From contig NZ_AP025667.1 in assembly GCF_022846655.1 (NCBI RefSeq), positions 2,889,001-2,953,000 of the forward strand: a stretch of 64,000 bases of DNA, read 5' to 3'. This document shows, piece after piece, positions 31,277-40,130 of the stretch (positions within the stretch are counted from its first letter, which is position 1; the number at the start of each line of letters is the position of its first letter). The notes beneath the pieces are model-generated. The model saw nothing but the letters and a program-made list of their open reading frames with translations. It was not told the origin of the DNA and made no database searches. This DNA comes from Streptomyces seoulensis (GTDB lineage Bacteria; Actinomycetota; Actinomycetes; Streptomycetales; Streptomycetaceae). Position numbers and translations under genes: made by a program.

Positions 31277-31310
31277 CCGGGCCGACTCCCGCCGACGGGG
31301 AGCGGCCCGG
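31277..31310 (+). terminator. Hairpin terminator after the papBAC operon
   Basis: CCGGGCCG (31277-31284) pairs with CGGCCCGG (31303-31310) and CTCCC with GGGAG inside, one A bulged, 7-nt loop. Separates the PAPA/ligase operon from the ATP-grasp/MFS operon. Confidence 0.65.
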
Positions 31311-31363
31311 CCGCCCCGCACCGCCGCATCCATACCGGCAACGACATTCGGGGGGAACGGGAG

Positions 31364-33982
31364 ATGGACGAGCCGCAGCGAAGAGAACAGCGCCCGCCCG
31401 CCTTCGTACTGGCGGGATCGTTCCTGGTGGTGTGCCGCTCCCCGGCCTACCTGGACGAACTCACCCGGCGCGGCCTGAAGATCCTCCTCATCACCCCCGC
31501 CGGCGCCCGCGACGAGGCACTGGCACGGGCCGGTGACCCCGCCCATCCGGCGTCCGCCATCCACGACTTCGCCTTCGTCGACGGTGATCCGGGCCGCGAC
31601 AACTCCTTCCTCCCCGGCGCGGTGGCCGCCGCCCTGCGCTGGCGCGAGGAGTACGACATCGTCGGCGCCTGTGCCGTCGGCGAGACCCAGGTCGAACCCG
31701 TCGGGCTGCTCGCCGACGCCCTCGGCGTGCCCGGCCCCGGCCTGCGCGCCAGCCGCGCCTGCCGCAGCAAGTACCTCCAGCGCTGGTACCTGCCCGAGTT
31801 CAGCCCGCCCGCCCTGGTCGTCCCGCCCGGCGAACGCGAACTCGTCGACACCGACGCCCTGACCTACCCGGTGGTGTTCAAGCCCGCCGGACGGCACTCC
31901 AGTTCCGGGGTGGAGAGCGTCGGCGGACCCGGCCGGCTGCGCGAACTGCTGGCCGCGCACGCCCCGCACGAGACCGTGCTCATCGAGGAGAAGGTCACCG
32001 GGCAGGAGTTCTCCGTCGAGTCCCTCGTCCAGGACGGCCGGATCGTCTTCGCCTCCGTCACCCGCAAGGACACCACCGACAGCCACGCCACCACCTTCGT
32101 CGAGCTGTCCCACACCGTCCCCGGCGACCGCCCCGACCACGAGACGGCGCTGCTCGCCGCCAACGCGGCCATCCTGGACACCCTCGCCTTCCGCGACGGC
32201 GTCTCCCACGCCGAATGGCGGATCGGCGCCGGGGGACGGCCCGTCCTGATGGAGATCGCCGCCCGCCCGCCCGGCGACGGACTGTGCGTGCTGTACGAAC
32301 TGGCCACCGGGGCCTCGCTGGAACGGCAGATCATCCGGATCGCCCTCGGCGAACCCGTCACCTACCCGGCGCCCGCCAGGTTCGCCCGGCAGGTCTACCT
32401 GGAGCACACGCCGGGCATCCTGCGCGACGTGACCGTGGAGGGCTTCGCGGTCGCGCCCGCCTGGGTCGGGGAACGCGGACTCTGGCCCCGTACCGCACCC
32501 GGCGCTCCGGACGACCCGCCCACCCTGCGCGCGGTCCTCGTCCACCAGGACCGCGGTACCCGTCTCGGCGAACTGCGCAGCTCCGAGGACCGTGCCGTCT
32601 CCTTCCTCGTCGACGCCCCCGACATCGGCGGGCTCGACGCGCTGGAGGCCGAGGTGCGCGCCGCGGTCACCGTCGACACCGGACCCGAGGACCTGCCCGG
32701 GACGCCCGGAGTCACCCACGTCCTGGTCGGCTACAGCCCCGTCATGCTCGGCAAGCTCGACGGCCTCCTCCCGGCCGGCTCCGTGCTGGTGCTGGAGGAA
32801 CCCGACGTCATCGAGGCACGCGGGCTCACCGGTCTCGCCGACCGCCACGCCTGCGTGGCCGCGCTGCTGCCCGCGCCCACCCAGGACGAGGCACACCCCG
32901 AGCGCCTGGTCCGGGCCGTACCCCGCCCGCCCCAGGTCCGCGCGGTCGTCCCCGTCGTCGAGTACGGGGTGGTCACCGCCGCCGCGCTCGCCGAGGAGTG
33001 GGGGCTGCCCGGCGCGGGCGTCAAGGCCGCCCACCTGCTGCGGGACAAGGGCCTGCTGCGGGCCGCGCTGACCAGCAGCGGCACAGCCCAGCCCGACTGG
33101 GCGCCCGCCACCGGCCCGGAGACGGTGGCCGCGTTCCGCGCCGCCCACGGCGGCGAGGCCGTCCTCAAGCCCGCGGGCCGGCAGGCCAGCCTCGGCGTGC
33201 AGCTCCTCGGCCCGGACGACGACGTGACGGCGGCCTGGGCGCACACCACCGGCGCCGACGAACCGGCCCTGCGCGCCCGCCACCCCGAACCGGCCCGCTA
33301 TCTGGTCGAACAGCGGCTGCACGGACCGGAGGTGAGTGTGGAGGCCGTCGTCCACGAAGGCGTGGTCGGCTTCCTCAACATCACCGCCAAGACCGTGCTG
33401 GACTCCCGGCACCCCGTCGAGACCGGCCACACCGTGCCCGCCCCGCTCCCCGAGGACACCGGGGCCGAGCTGCGCCGGTGCCTGGTGCGGCTCGCCGAGA
33501 GCGTCGGCTTCCGCTCCGGCATCCTGCACTCCGAGTGGCTGCTCGCCGAGCCGGACGGGCGCCCGCACCTGATCGAGTGCGCGGGGCGGATGCCGGGCGG
33601 CGGCATCACCATCCTCATCGACGAGGCGTACGGCACCGACATTCTCGGCCTCCTGCTCCGGGTGCTGGAGGGGCGCGGGCCCGTCGAGCCGCTGCCCGCC
33701 CTGAGAGGCGCCGCCGTGCGCTTCCTCACCCCGCCGCCCGGCCGGGTCGCGCGGGTGTCGGGCGCGGAGCGGGCGCGGGCGGCCGACGGGGTGTGCGAGG
33801 TGCATCTCGCCGTCGAGCCGGGGTCCGAGGTGCGGGCCGTCACCAGTTCCTGGGAGCGCGCCGGGTTCGTCATCGCCACCGACGGGGACGGACCGGCCGC
33901 CGCGGCCCGCCTCGCCGAGCGCGCGGCCGCCCTGATCGACATCGTCACCGTGCCCGAGTCCGCGCCCGGGGAGGAGGGATGA
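31364..33982 (+). CDS. Tandem ATP-grasp ligase (two domains)
   Basis: 872 aa with two complete ATP-grasp modules. Module 1 (about 15-440): 'FKPAGRHSSSGVESV', 'VLIEEKVTGQEFSVES', 'VLMEIAARPPGDGL'. Module 2 (about 450-860): 'LKPAGRQASLGVQLL', 'YLVEQRLHGPEVSVEA', 'HLIECAGRMPGGGI'. The E-x-x-x-R-x-P-G ends match L-amino-acid/carboxylate-amine ligases rather than RimK or graspetide enzymes. Each module would activate a carboxylate as acyl phosphate and join it to an amine, so one protein could make two consecutive amide bonds. GGGAG Shine-Dalgarno; ATGA overlap with the MFS gene. Confidence 0.85.
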   Translation: MDEPQRREQRPPAFVLAGSFLVVCRSPAYLDELTRRGLKILLITPAGARDEALARAGDPAHPASAIHDFAFVDGDPGRDNSFLPGAVAAALRWREEYDIVGACAVGETQVEPVGLLADALGVPGPGLRASRACRSKYLQRWYLPEFSPPALVVPPGERELVDTDALTYPVVFKPAGRHSSSGVESVGGPGRLRELLAAHAPHETVLIEEKVTGQEFSVESLVQDGRIVFASVTRKDTTDSHATTFVELSHTVPGDRPDHETALLAANAAILDTLAFRDGVSHAEWRIGAGGRPVLMEIAARPPGDGLCVLYELATGASLERQIIRIALGEPVTYPAPARFARQVYLEHTPGILRDVTVEGFAVAPAWVGERGLWPRTAPGAPDDPPTLRAVLVHQDRGTRLGELRSSEDRAVSFLVDAPDIGGLDALEAEVRAAVTVDTGPEDLPGTPGVTHVLVGYSPVMLGKLDGLLPAGSVLVLEEPDVIEARGLTGLADRHACVAALLPAPTQDEAHPERLVRAVPRPPQVRAVVPVVEYGVVTAAALAEEWGLPGAGVKAAHLLRDKGLLRAALTSSGTAQPDWAPATGPETVAAFRAAHGGEAVLKPAGRQASLGVQLLGPDDDVTAAWAHTTGADEPALRARHPEPARYLVEQRLHGPEVSVEAVVHEGVVGFLNITAKTVLDSRHPVETGHTVPAPLPEDTGAELRRCLVRLAESVGFRSGILHSEWLLAEPDGRPHLIECAGRMPGGGITILIDEAYGTDILGLLLRVLEGRGPVEPLPALRGAAVRFLTPPPGRVARVSGAERARAADGVCEVHLAVEPGSEVRAVTSSWERAGFVIATDGDGPAAAARLAERAAALIDIVTVPESAPGEEG

Positions 33983-35238
33983 GCCGCTCCTTCTGGCGCG
34001 CCTACATACCCGCCACCGCCAACGGGCGTGCCTTCGCGGTCATCTCGCTGGTCAACGCGATCGGCACCGGTCTGTATCTCGCCGCCTCCGCGGTGTTCTT
34101 CGTCCGCTCCGTAGGGCTGAGCCCGGCCGAGGTCGGCACCGGGCTCGCCGTCTCGGGCGTCGTCGGCTTCCTCACCACGGTCCCGATCGGCGCGGCGGGG
34201 GACCGGTTCGGCGCCCGGCGCACCCTGATCGCCCTCCAGCTCTGGCGGGCGGGCGGGTTCGCGCTGCTCTGCCTCGTGCACGGACTCCTCGGCTTCACGC
34301 TCGTCTCCTGCGCGCTGGCCGCCGCCGAGGCGGCCACCCAGCCGATGACCCAGGCGGTGGCCTCCGCGACGGTCGCCGGCACCGACCGCACCCGCACCAT
34401 GGCCATCATCCGCACCGTGCGCAACGCCGGTTTCTCGGTCGGTGCGCTGCTCGCCGCGCCCCTGCTGACCGCGGACAGCGTGTGGCCGTACCGGGCCATC
34501 GTGCTCGGCACCGCCGCCGCCTTCGTCGTGTCGGCGCTCATGCTGACCCGGCTCCGGCTCGACGGGGCCGACACCGTCCAGCGCAAGGTCGGCCCGCTCG
34601 ACGCGGTCCGGCGCTTCCGTGACTGGCGGTACGGGCTGCTGACCGTCCTCAACGGGTTCCTCAACCTGCATGTCACGATCCTGGCCGTGGGCCTGCCGCT
34701 GTGGGCGCTGCAGGCCACCGAGATGCCCGCCGGCGCGCTGCCCTTCCTGGTGCTCGTCAACACCCTGATGTCGATCGTGCTCCAGGTCCCCGTCGCCCGG
34801 ATCGCCGAACGCCCGGACGGCGCGGCGCGTTCGCTCAGGCTCGGCGGGGTGGCGCTCACCCTGTGCTGCGCCGCCCTCGCGGTGTCCGGCGCCCCCGACT
34901 CGGCCTGGGCGGCGGCCGCCGTGCTCGGACTGGCCTGTGTGCTGCTGACCTTCGGCGAGATGTGGCAGGCCACCGGCGGCTGGGAACTGAGCTACGCGTG
35001 GGCCCCCGAGGACCAGAAGGGCGTCTACCTCTCGGTGTTCAGCCTCGGCGGCACCGGCCAGCGCATCGTGGGCCCCGCGCTGATCACCTCCGTGGTGATC
35101 GCCGGCGGCCCGGTCGGCTGGGTCGGCCTCGCGGCCGCGTTCGCCCTGGCGGCCCTGCTCGTCACCCCCGTCACCCGCCTGCTCCGCACCCCGCCCCCGG
35201 CGGACGTGGCGGCCCCCGTCGAGAGGACCGCGTCATGA
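33979..35238 (+). CDS. MFS transporter 1 of the cluster
   Basis: 419-aa major facilitator, about 12 hydrophobic helices; cytoplasmic loop 2-3 motif 'PIGAAGDRFGARRTLIALQ' (G-x-x-x-D-R-x-G-x-R-R) is the MFS signature. Sandwiched between two ATP-grasp genes with 4-bp overlaps at both ends, hence a probable exporter of the ATP-grasp product (export and self-resistance). GAGGAGGG Shine-Dalgarno within the end of the upstream gene. Confidence 0.88.
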   Translation: MSRSFWRAYIPATANGRAFAVISLVNAIGTGLYLAASAVFFVRSVGLSPAEVGTGLAVSGVVGFLTTVPIGAAGDRFGARRTLIALQLWRAGGFALLCLVHGLLGFTLVSCALAAAEAATQPMTQAVASATVAGTDRTRTMAIIRTVRNAGFSVGALLAAPLLTADSVWPYRAIVLGTAAAFVVSALMLTRLRLDGADTVQRKVGPLDAVRRFRDWRYGLLTVLNGFLNLHVTILAVGLPLWALQATEMPAGALPFLVLVNTLMSIVLQVPVARIAERPDGAARSLRLGGVALTLCCAALAVSGAPDSAWAAAAVLGLACVLLTFGEMWQATGGWELSYAWAPEDQKGVYLSVFSLGGTGQRIVGPALITSVVIAGGPVGWVGLAAAFALAALLVTPVTRLLRTPPPADVAAPVERTAS

Positions 35239-36440
35239 CCGCGCCGAGGGAACTCCTGCTGGCCGGCGTCGGCACGATGGGCCGCCCGTACCTGGAGGCC
35301 GCCGCCCGGCTGGGCGTACGGGCGCGCGCGCTGGAGTCGGCGGCGACCTGGGCCGGCCGGCCGACCGCCCTCGCCGAGCGCTTCTACCGGGTGTCCGGCG
35401 ACCACGAGGAGACCTGGGCCGGCGCGGTCGCGTCCGCCGTCGCCGAGCGGGTGCCGGACGGTCTGATCGGCTTCGCCGAGCCCCACGTCGTCGCGGCGGC
35501 CCTGGCCCAGCAGCGGCACGGACTGCGCGGACCGTCGCTGCACGCGGCGGTCGTCTCCCGCAACAAGGCCCTGCAACGCGCCCTGTTCGGCGCGCACGGC
35601 GTCCCGCAGCCGGAGCACCTGCACGTCGGCCGGCTCGGCGAGGCACGCGCGTGGATGCTCCGGCGGCTGCCCGTGGTGGTCAAACCGCTGACGCTCTCCG
35701 GCAGCATGGGCGTGGAACTGGTCCGCACCCCGGAGGCCGTCGAGGAGGTCCTCGCCCGCCGCGACGGCGAGGGGCGACTGCTCGTGGAGAGGGCCGTGGA
35801 GGGCCCCGAATACAGTTGGGAGGCCCTGGTCCGCGAGGGCGAGGTCCTCTTCGAGAACGTCACCGCCAAAGAGACGACGCCACCGCCGTACTTCGTCGAA
35901 CTCGTCCACCGCTGCGGCCACGACTTCGCCCCCGAGGCCGCCGCGCGGGTACGGGAACTGACCTGGGGCGTGCTCCGCGCCCTCGGCATGGACACCGGCC
36001 TGGTGCATCTGGAGTTCCGGATGAGCGCGGACGGCCCGGTGCTGATGGAGGTCGCGGTCCGCACCCCCGGCGACTACCTGCCCGACGCGATCGGCCTGAC
36101 CTACGGGTTCGACCTGTACGAGGCCATGGTCCTGCTGTCGGTCGGGCTGCCCCTGCCGGTCCTGCCCCGGCGGCCGGTGTCCTTCGCGGCCACCGTCTTC
36201 CCGACGGCGGAGCCCGGCACCATCACGGGGATCAGGGGAACGGAGGACGTACTGGCGCATCCGGCGGTCGTACGCGTACGGCTGCGCAAAGGGGTCGGGG
36301 ACACGGTCCTGCCGCTCACCTCGTCGGGCCGGCGGCTGGGGCACGTGCTCGTCGACGCCGCCTCGCCCACCGAGCGGGAGGACGCCGTGAAGTTCGTCCG
36401 CGAGACCCTGCGCGTCACCGTCGCACACCCGGAGTCCTAG
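35235..36440 (+). CDS. ATP-grasp ligase (single domain)
   Basis: 401 aa. N-terminal Rossmann-like part ('LLLAGVGTMGRPYLEAAARLG'), then ATP-grasp: 'PVVVKPLTLSGSMGVELV', 'LLVERAVEGPEYSWEAL', 'VLMEVAVRTPGDYLPD' (metal/ATP residues E and R). Same subfamily as the tandem protein. A third amide- or ester-forming step in the pathway is inferred. ATGA overlap with the MFS gene. Confidence 0.85.
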   Translation: MTAPRELLLAGVGTMGRPYLEAAARLGVRARALESAATWAGRPTALAERFYRVSGDHEETWAGAVASAVAERVPDGLIGFAEPHVVAAALAQQRHGLRGPSLHAAVVSRNKALQRALFGAHGVPQPEHLHVGRLGEARAWMLRRLPVVVKPLTLSGSMGVELVRTPEAVEEVLARRDGEGRLLVERAVEGPEYSWEALVREGEVLFENVTAKETTPPPYFVELVHRCGHDFAPEAAARVRELTWGVLRALGMDTGLVHLEFRMSADGPVLMEVAVRTPGDYLPDAIGLTYGFDLYEAMVLLSVGLPLPVLPRRPVSFAATVFPTAEPGTITGIRGTEDVLAHPAVVRVRLRKGVGDTVLPLTSSGRRLGHVLVDAASPTEREDAVKFVRETLRVTVAHPES

Positions 36441-36522
36441 GCGCGACGGTCGTCTCCGGTGGCGCGCCCCACCGCGTGCCGGGAAGACTCCTCCCGGCAC
36501 GGGCCCGTACGGAAGGAACTGA

Positions 36523-37770
36523 ATGCGCGTCAGCCGGATCGTCCCCCCACCGGGTCCGCCACGGACCCTGGCCTTGGCGCAACTGACCAACTCCGTGGGC
36601 GACGGCGCCTATTACGTGTGTTCGGTGCTGTACTTCAGCCGGATCATCGGGCTGTCGCCGACCCAGATCGGCGCCGCGCTCACCGTGGGCTGGGCGCTGG
36701 GTGCCGTCGTCGGTGTGCCCCTCGGTCACCTCGCCGACCGGCGCGGGCCGCGCGGCATCGCCGTCCTGATGTCGCTGGCGACCGGCGTCGCCATCGCCTC
36801 CCTCCTCCTCGTGCGCACCTACCCGGCGTTCCTGGCCGCGGTCTGCCTCTACACCTGCTGCCAGTGCGGACTTGCGGCGGCCCGGCAGGCCCTGCTGGCC
36901 GGGCTGGTGGAACCCGCCCGGCGCACCGAGACACGGGCGTACCTCCAGTCCACCGTCAACGCGGGCCTCGCCCTCGGCGCCGCGCTCGGCGGCATCGCCC
37001 TCCAGCTCGACAGTGAGGCGTCGTACCTGACGGCGCTGGCGATGGACGCGGTCACCTTCGTGCTGGCGGCCTGGGTGCTGGGGCGGCTGCCCGCGCCTGC
37101 CCGACAGCTCCCCTCGGCGGACCGCCCGGCAAGACGCTCCCTCACCGTCCTCGGCGACCGCCCCTACGCCGTGGTCGCGCTGCTCAACATGGTCATGCTG
37201 CTGTACATGCCGCTGCTGAGCGTGGTGCTGCCGCTGTGGATCGTGCAGCGGACCGAGGCACCGGGCTGGACGGTCTCCGCGCTGCTGGTCCTCAACACGC
37301 TCAGTGTGGTGCTGTTCCAGGTGCGAATGGCCGCGCGGGTGACCGGGCTGCGGTCCGCCGCGCGTGCCGTGCGGCAGGCCGGGATCGTGCTGCTGCTGGC
37401 CTGTGTGTGCTTCGCGGTGTCGGCGGCCGGCACCTCGGTCTGGCTGCCGGTACTCGTGCTGCTGCTCGCCGCCTGTGTGCAGGTCTTCGGCGAGATGCTG
37501 CTCGGCTCCGGCTCCTGGGAGATCGGCTTCGCCCTCGCCCCGGCCGGCAAGCAGGGCCAGTACCAGGGCTTCTACGGCGCCGGGACCGCCGTGGCGCGGC
37601 TCATCGGCCCGCTGCTGCTGACCACGCTCATCCTGGCCTGGGGCACCGGGGGCTGGCTGGTCGTGGGCGCGCTGTTCCTGGGGGCGGGCATCGCGATGGA
37701 ACCCGCCGTGCGGTGGGCGCAGGCGCGACGCCCGGCCGAGATGCGGGAGTCGGCGCCCGTACGGGACTGA
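36523..37770 (+). CDS. MFS transporter 2 of the cluster
   Basis: 415 aa, about 12 helices, loop motif 'PLGHLADRRGPRGIAVL' (D-R-R-G). It shares local patterns with MFS 1 ('VFGEMLLGSGSWEIGFALAP' against 'TFGEMWQATGGWELSYAWAP'), so the two are probably paralogues from one duplication. GGAAGGA Shine-Dalgarno. Last gene of the operon, converging on the aminotransferase with 4 bp between stops. Confidence 0.87.
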   Translation: MRVSRIVPPPGPPRTLALAQLTNSVGDGAYYVCSVLYFSRIIGLSPTQIGAALTVGWALGAVVGVPLGHLADRRGPRGIAVLMSLATGVAIASLLLVRTYPAFLAAVCLYTCCQCGLAAARQALLAGLVEPARRTETRAYLQSTVNAGLALGAALGGIALQLDSEASYLTALAMDAVTFVLAAWVLGRLPAPARQLPSADRPARRSLTVLGDRPYAVVALLNMVMLLYMPLLSVVLPLWIVQRTEAPGWTVSALLVLNTLSVVLFQVRMAARVTGLRSAARAVRQAGIVLLLACVCFAVSAAGTSVWLPVLVLLLAACVQVFGEMLLGSGSWEIGFALAPAGKQGQYQGFYGAGTAVARLIGPLLLTTLILAWGTGGWLVVGALFLGAGIAMEPAVRWAQARRPAEMRESAPVRD

Positions 37771-37774
37771 GACC

Positions 37775-38761
37775 TCAGGGGGCCGGGAGTGCCGCCGCGA
37801 CCCGCAGGACGGCGTCGTTCGCCTCCGGCGTGCCGACCGTGACGCGGACGCCCTCGCCGGGGAAGGCCCGTACGGCGACCCCGGCCCGGGCGCACGCCTC
37901 GGCGAACGCCGTGGTGCCCTCACCGAGCGGCAGCCACAGGAAGTTCGCCTCGGAGGCGGTCACGGGCACGATCGGCCTCAGCGCGTCGGTCAGCCGGTCG
38001 CGTTCCTTGACCACGGCCTCCACCCGCTCCAGCAGCTCGTCCTCCGCCGCAAGGGAGGCCAGGGCGGCGGACTGGGCGAGCGCGTTCACCCCGAACGGGA
38101 TGACGGCGTGCCTGATCCGGGCGGCCACCTCCTCGTGCGCCACGGCGTAACCGACGCGCAGCGCGGCCAGGCCGTACGCCTTGGAGAAGGTCCGCAGCAC
38201 GATCAGGTTCGGCCGGCTCCGGTACAGCTCGATGCCGTCGGGCGCCTCCGGGTCGCGCACGAACTCCCGGTACGCCTCGTCCAGCAGCACCAGGACACCC
38301 CGCGGCACCCGGTCCAGGAAGGCTTCCAGCTCGGCACGGGTGACGGCCGTGCCGGTGGGGTTGTTGGGGCTGCAGACGATGACCAGCGCGGTGCGCGGGG
38401 TGATCGCGTCGGCCATCGCCGCCAGGTCGTGCCGCTCCTCGCGCAGCGGCACCCGCACCGAGGTGCCCCGGCATATCCCGGTGAGATGCGGATACGCCTC
38501 GAACGACGGCCAGGCGTACACCACTTCGTCGCCCTCGCGGAGCACGGCGTGCAGCAGATGGAGGGTGACGCCCACCGATCCGGCGCCGGTCACGATGTGC
38601 GAGCGCGGCACCGCGTGGCGGGCGGCGAGCGCCTCGCCCAGCTCCGTGACCGTGCGGTCGGGGTAGCGGTTGAGGTCGCCGCCCGCGGCCGAGAGCGCGG
38701 CGCGTACCGAGGGCAGCGGCGGGTAGGGATTCTCGTTCGCGGCCAGCGCGTGACGGGTCAT
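37775..38761 (-). CDS. HisC-like aminotransferase (candidate PAPA-forming)
   Basis: 328-aa class I/II PLP aminotransferase in the histidinol-phosphate/aromatic subgroup: '[11 protein letters not shown]', '[10 protein letters not shown]', PLP-lysine motif '[17 protein letters not shown]'. In this cluster the natural job is transamination of 4-aminophenylpyruvate to 4-aminophenylalanine, the step missing from papABC. Translationally coupled (ATGA) behind the LuxR-type regulator, opposite in strand to all other biosynthetic genes. Confidence 0.87.
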   Translation of the reverse strand: MTRHALAANENPYPPLPSVRAALSAAGGDLNRYPDRTVTELGEALAARHAVPRSHIVTGAGSVGVTLHLLHAVLREGDEVVYAWPSFEAYPHLTGICRGTSVRVPLREERHDLAAMADAITPRTALVIVCSPNNPTGTAVTRAELEAFLDRVPRGVLVLLDEAYREFVRDPEAPDGIELYRSRPNLIVLRTFSKAYGLAALRVGYAVAHEEVAARIRHAVIPFGVNALAQSAALASLAAEDELLERVEAVVKERDRLTDALRPIVPVTASEANFLWLPLGEGTTAFAEACARAGVAVRAFPGEGVRVTVGTPEANDAVLRVAAALPAP

Positions 38762-39738
38762 GGGCGCGTTTCTCCTGGGGTCGCTCGGGGGCGATCGGAA
38801 ATAGCGGAATTCGAATCGGCCGGGAAATGATCGCTCAATGCCATGAGATATCCGAGCTGGAGCCGGTGCTGCGCTCCGTAATCCTCTTTCAGGCGCGCCA
38901 CATGGCTTTGCAGTGAACGCAGGCTCAATCCAAGACGCCGCGCGATCTCCTTGTCCGAGCGGCCCTCGATCAGTAGTTTCCGGATGGATTCCCGCATGTC
39001 CGGGATGACCTCACCGGCGGCCTCGGCGGCCCGCACCGGAACGAAGGGAAACGGTTCGGCACGGTCCCACTGCCGGGTGAACACATCGGTGAGGAAGCCG
39101 ACCACGGCCGGTTCCCTGACCAGGACCGCGGTCCGGCGGTCCCGGCTGCCCGGGAGGAACGCGGCCGAACGGTCGATGATGATGAGCCGCTCGCAGAACT
39201 CCGGCAGCGTGCGTACCTGGGCACCTAACTCCGTCACCACCTTGACGTACTGCTTCGTCGGTTCGTCGAACCGCGTGCTGTGCTGGTAGAGCGTCCGCAT
39301 GGCCACACCGGCGGCCAGCTGCCGGCGCACCGAGGCCAGCGCGTCCCGCAGCACGGCGGGCGGGCGCGAGCCGTCCGGCTGGGCGGTGAGGATCTCCTCG
39401 CGGGCCCCCGCCAGCTCATTCTGAATGGCCAGGTTGATGTCCGGAAGGCCGTTCAGGTACCGGAAAGCGGAGTTCGCGCCGCCGTTCTCCCCGGAGTCCG
39501 GACGGGTCCCTGACGTGCTGTGCCGGTCCGAGGGCTCCCAGTCGGCCTGCTCGGCGACCGCGCGCGAGAGACCGCTCAGCGCCTCGGCGACGTTGCGCAT
39601 GGTCGTGCGATAGTCCGGGACGTCCTCGGTGAGCGTGGCGGAGCAGGCGGCCAACGCCTCCTGCAGCGGGCCGGCCGCCTGCTCCCCCAGGGGAGTCCCG
39701 GTCGTCTCCGTGCCCGTTTTACGCTGAGCTGTTTCCAT
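38758..39738 (-). CDS. LuxR-type HTH regulator (cluster regulator)
   Basis: 326 aa. C-terminal LuxR/GerE helix-turn-helix ('[19 protein letters not shown]' then '[15 protein letters not shown]'). The middle part ('[21 protein letters not shown]', '[20 protein letters not shown]') resembles the TrmB/phospholipase-D-like sensor half of actinomycete LuxR/HTH regulators found in biosynthetic clusters. Start ATG 39738 has GAAGGA 6 nt upstream; GTG 39756 is weaker. Divergent from the 32-codon ORF and the AMP-binding gene, so it likely controls the promoter between. Confidence 0.85.
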   Translation of the reverse strand: METAQRKTGTETTGTPLGEQAAGPLQEALAACSATLTEDVPDYRTTMRNVAEALSGLSRAVAEQADWEPSDRHSTSGTRPDSGENGGANSAFRYLNGLPDINLAIQNELAGAREEILTAQPDGSRPPAVLRDALASVRRQLAAGVAMRTLYQHSTRFDEPTKQYVKVVTELGAQVRTLPEFCERLIIIDRSAAFLPGSRDRRTAVLVREPAVVGFLTDVFTRQWDRAEPFPFVPVRAAEAAGEVIPDMRESIRKLLIEGRSDKEIARRLGLSLRSLQSHVARLKEDYGAQHRLQLGYLMALSDHFPADSNSAISDRPRATPGETRP

Positions 39739-39906
39739 TTCAATCCTTCGCTTCACGGCACTGCGCCGACCCGAAGCATGTTAGGTCTTTTGTCTTCGTT
39801 CGCCGACGGCGACGGTTGTTCTGCCGGAGGATCGATCCGCGAGGCGCACCACCGTCCGCACGATTTCCCGGTCCTTTTTCCGGCGCTTCACCGAAGAGGG
39901 GGAGAC

Positions 39907-40005
39907 ATGTACGGCGGAATCGACGGTGTCCGTGAGTCGACAGTGGTCCTCGAAAGCGACGACGTCGGCTGGAACCGCCTCCACCGGCCACACACACCCG
40001 CCTGA
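39907..40005 (+). CDS. 32-aa peptide ORF, possible precursor or leader peptide
   Basis: ATG 39907 has a very strong Shine-Dalgarno (GAGGGGGAG, 2-5 nt spacing), better than most genes here, and the stop at 40005 is followed 17 bp later by a perfect 12-bp hairpin. The peptide begins 'MYGGIDGVRESTVVLES' and ends 'NRLHRPHTPA'. It stands first in the operon leading to the AMP-binding/OMT, creE and creD genes. It could be a ribosomal precursor that an ATP-grasp ligase extends (as PGM1 does in pheganomycin), or a leader peptide for attenuation. No homologue recognised; could also be chance. Confidence 0.4.
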   Translation: MYGGIDGVRESTVVLESDDVGWNRLHRPHTPA

Positions 40006-40022
40006 GCGGACGTCACCCCGCC

Positions 40023-40051
40023 TCGGCGCGGACCGCCATGGTCCGCGCCGA
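40023..40051 (+). terminator. Hairpin after the 32-aa ORF (terminator or attenuator)
   Basis: TCGGCGCGGACC (40023-40034) pairs perfectly with GGTCCGCGCCGA (40040-40051), 5-nt loop. No U-run follows, which is usual in Streptomyces. Placed between the small ORF and the next gene, it would lower readthrough into the biosynthetic operon. Confidence 0.6.
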
Positions 40052-40130
40052 TCCGTGTGGGCGGGAGGTCCCGGACGCATCGCAGCCAACCACAGCGCCC
40101 GGCGGCGCGCCCGACGGGAGGAACACGAGC

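Noticed and set aside
30554..33805. 1083-aa open frame on the minus strand opposite the DsbA-like and ATP-grasp genes
   Set aside because: Antisense shadow of genes with intact catalytic motifs; composition is low-complexity Gly/Ala/Val/Asp.
39907..40005. Peptide as a graspetide (omega-ester peptide) precursor
   Set aside because: It has Thr/Ser and Asp/Glu residues, but the ATP-grasp proteins carry amino-acid-ligase rather than RimK-type graspetide motifs.
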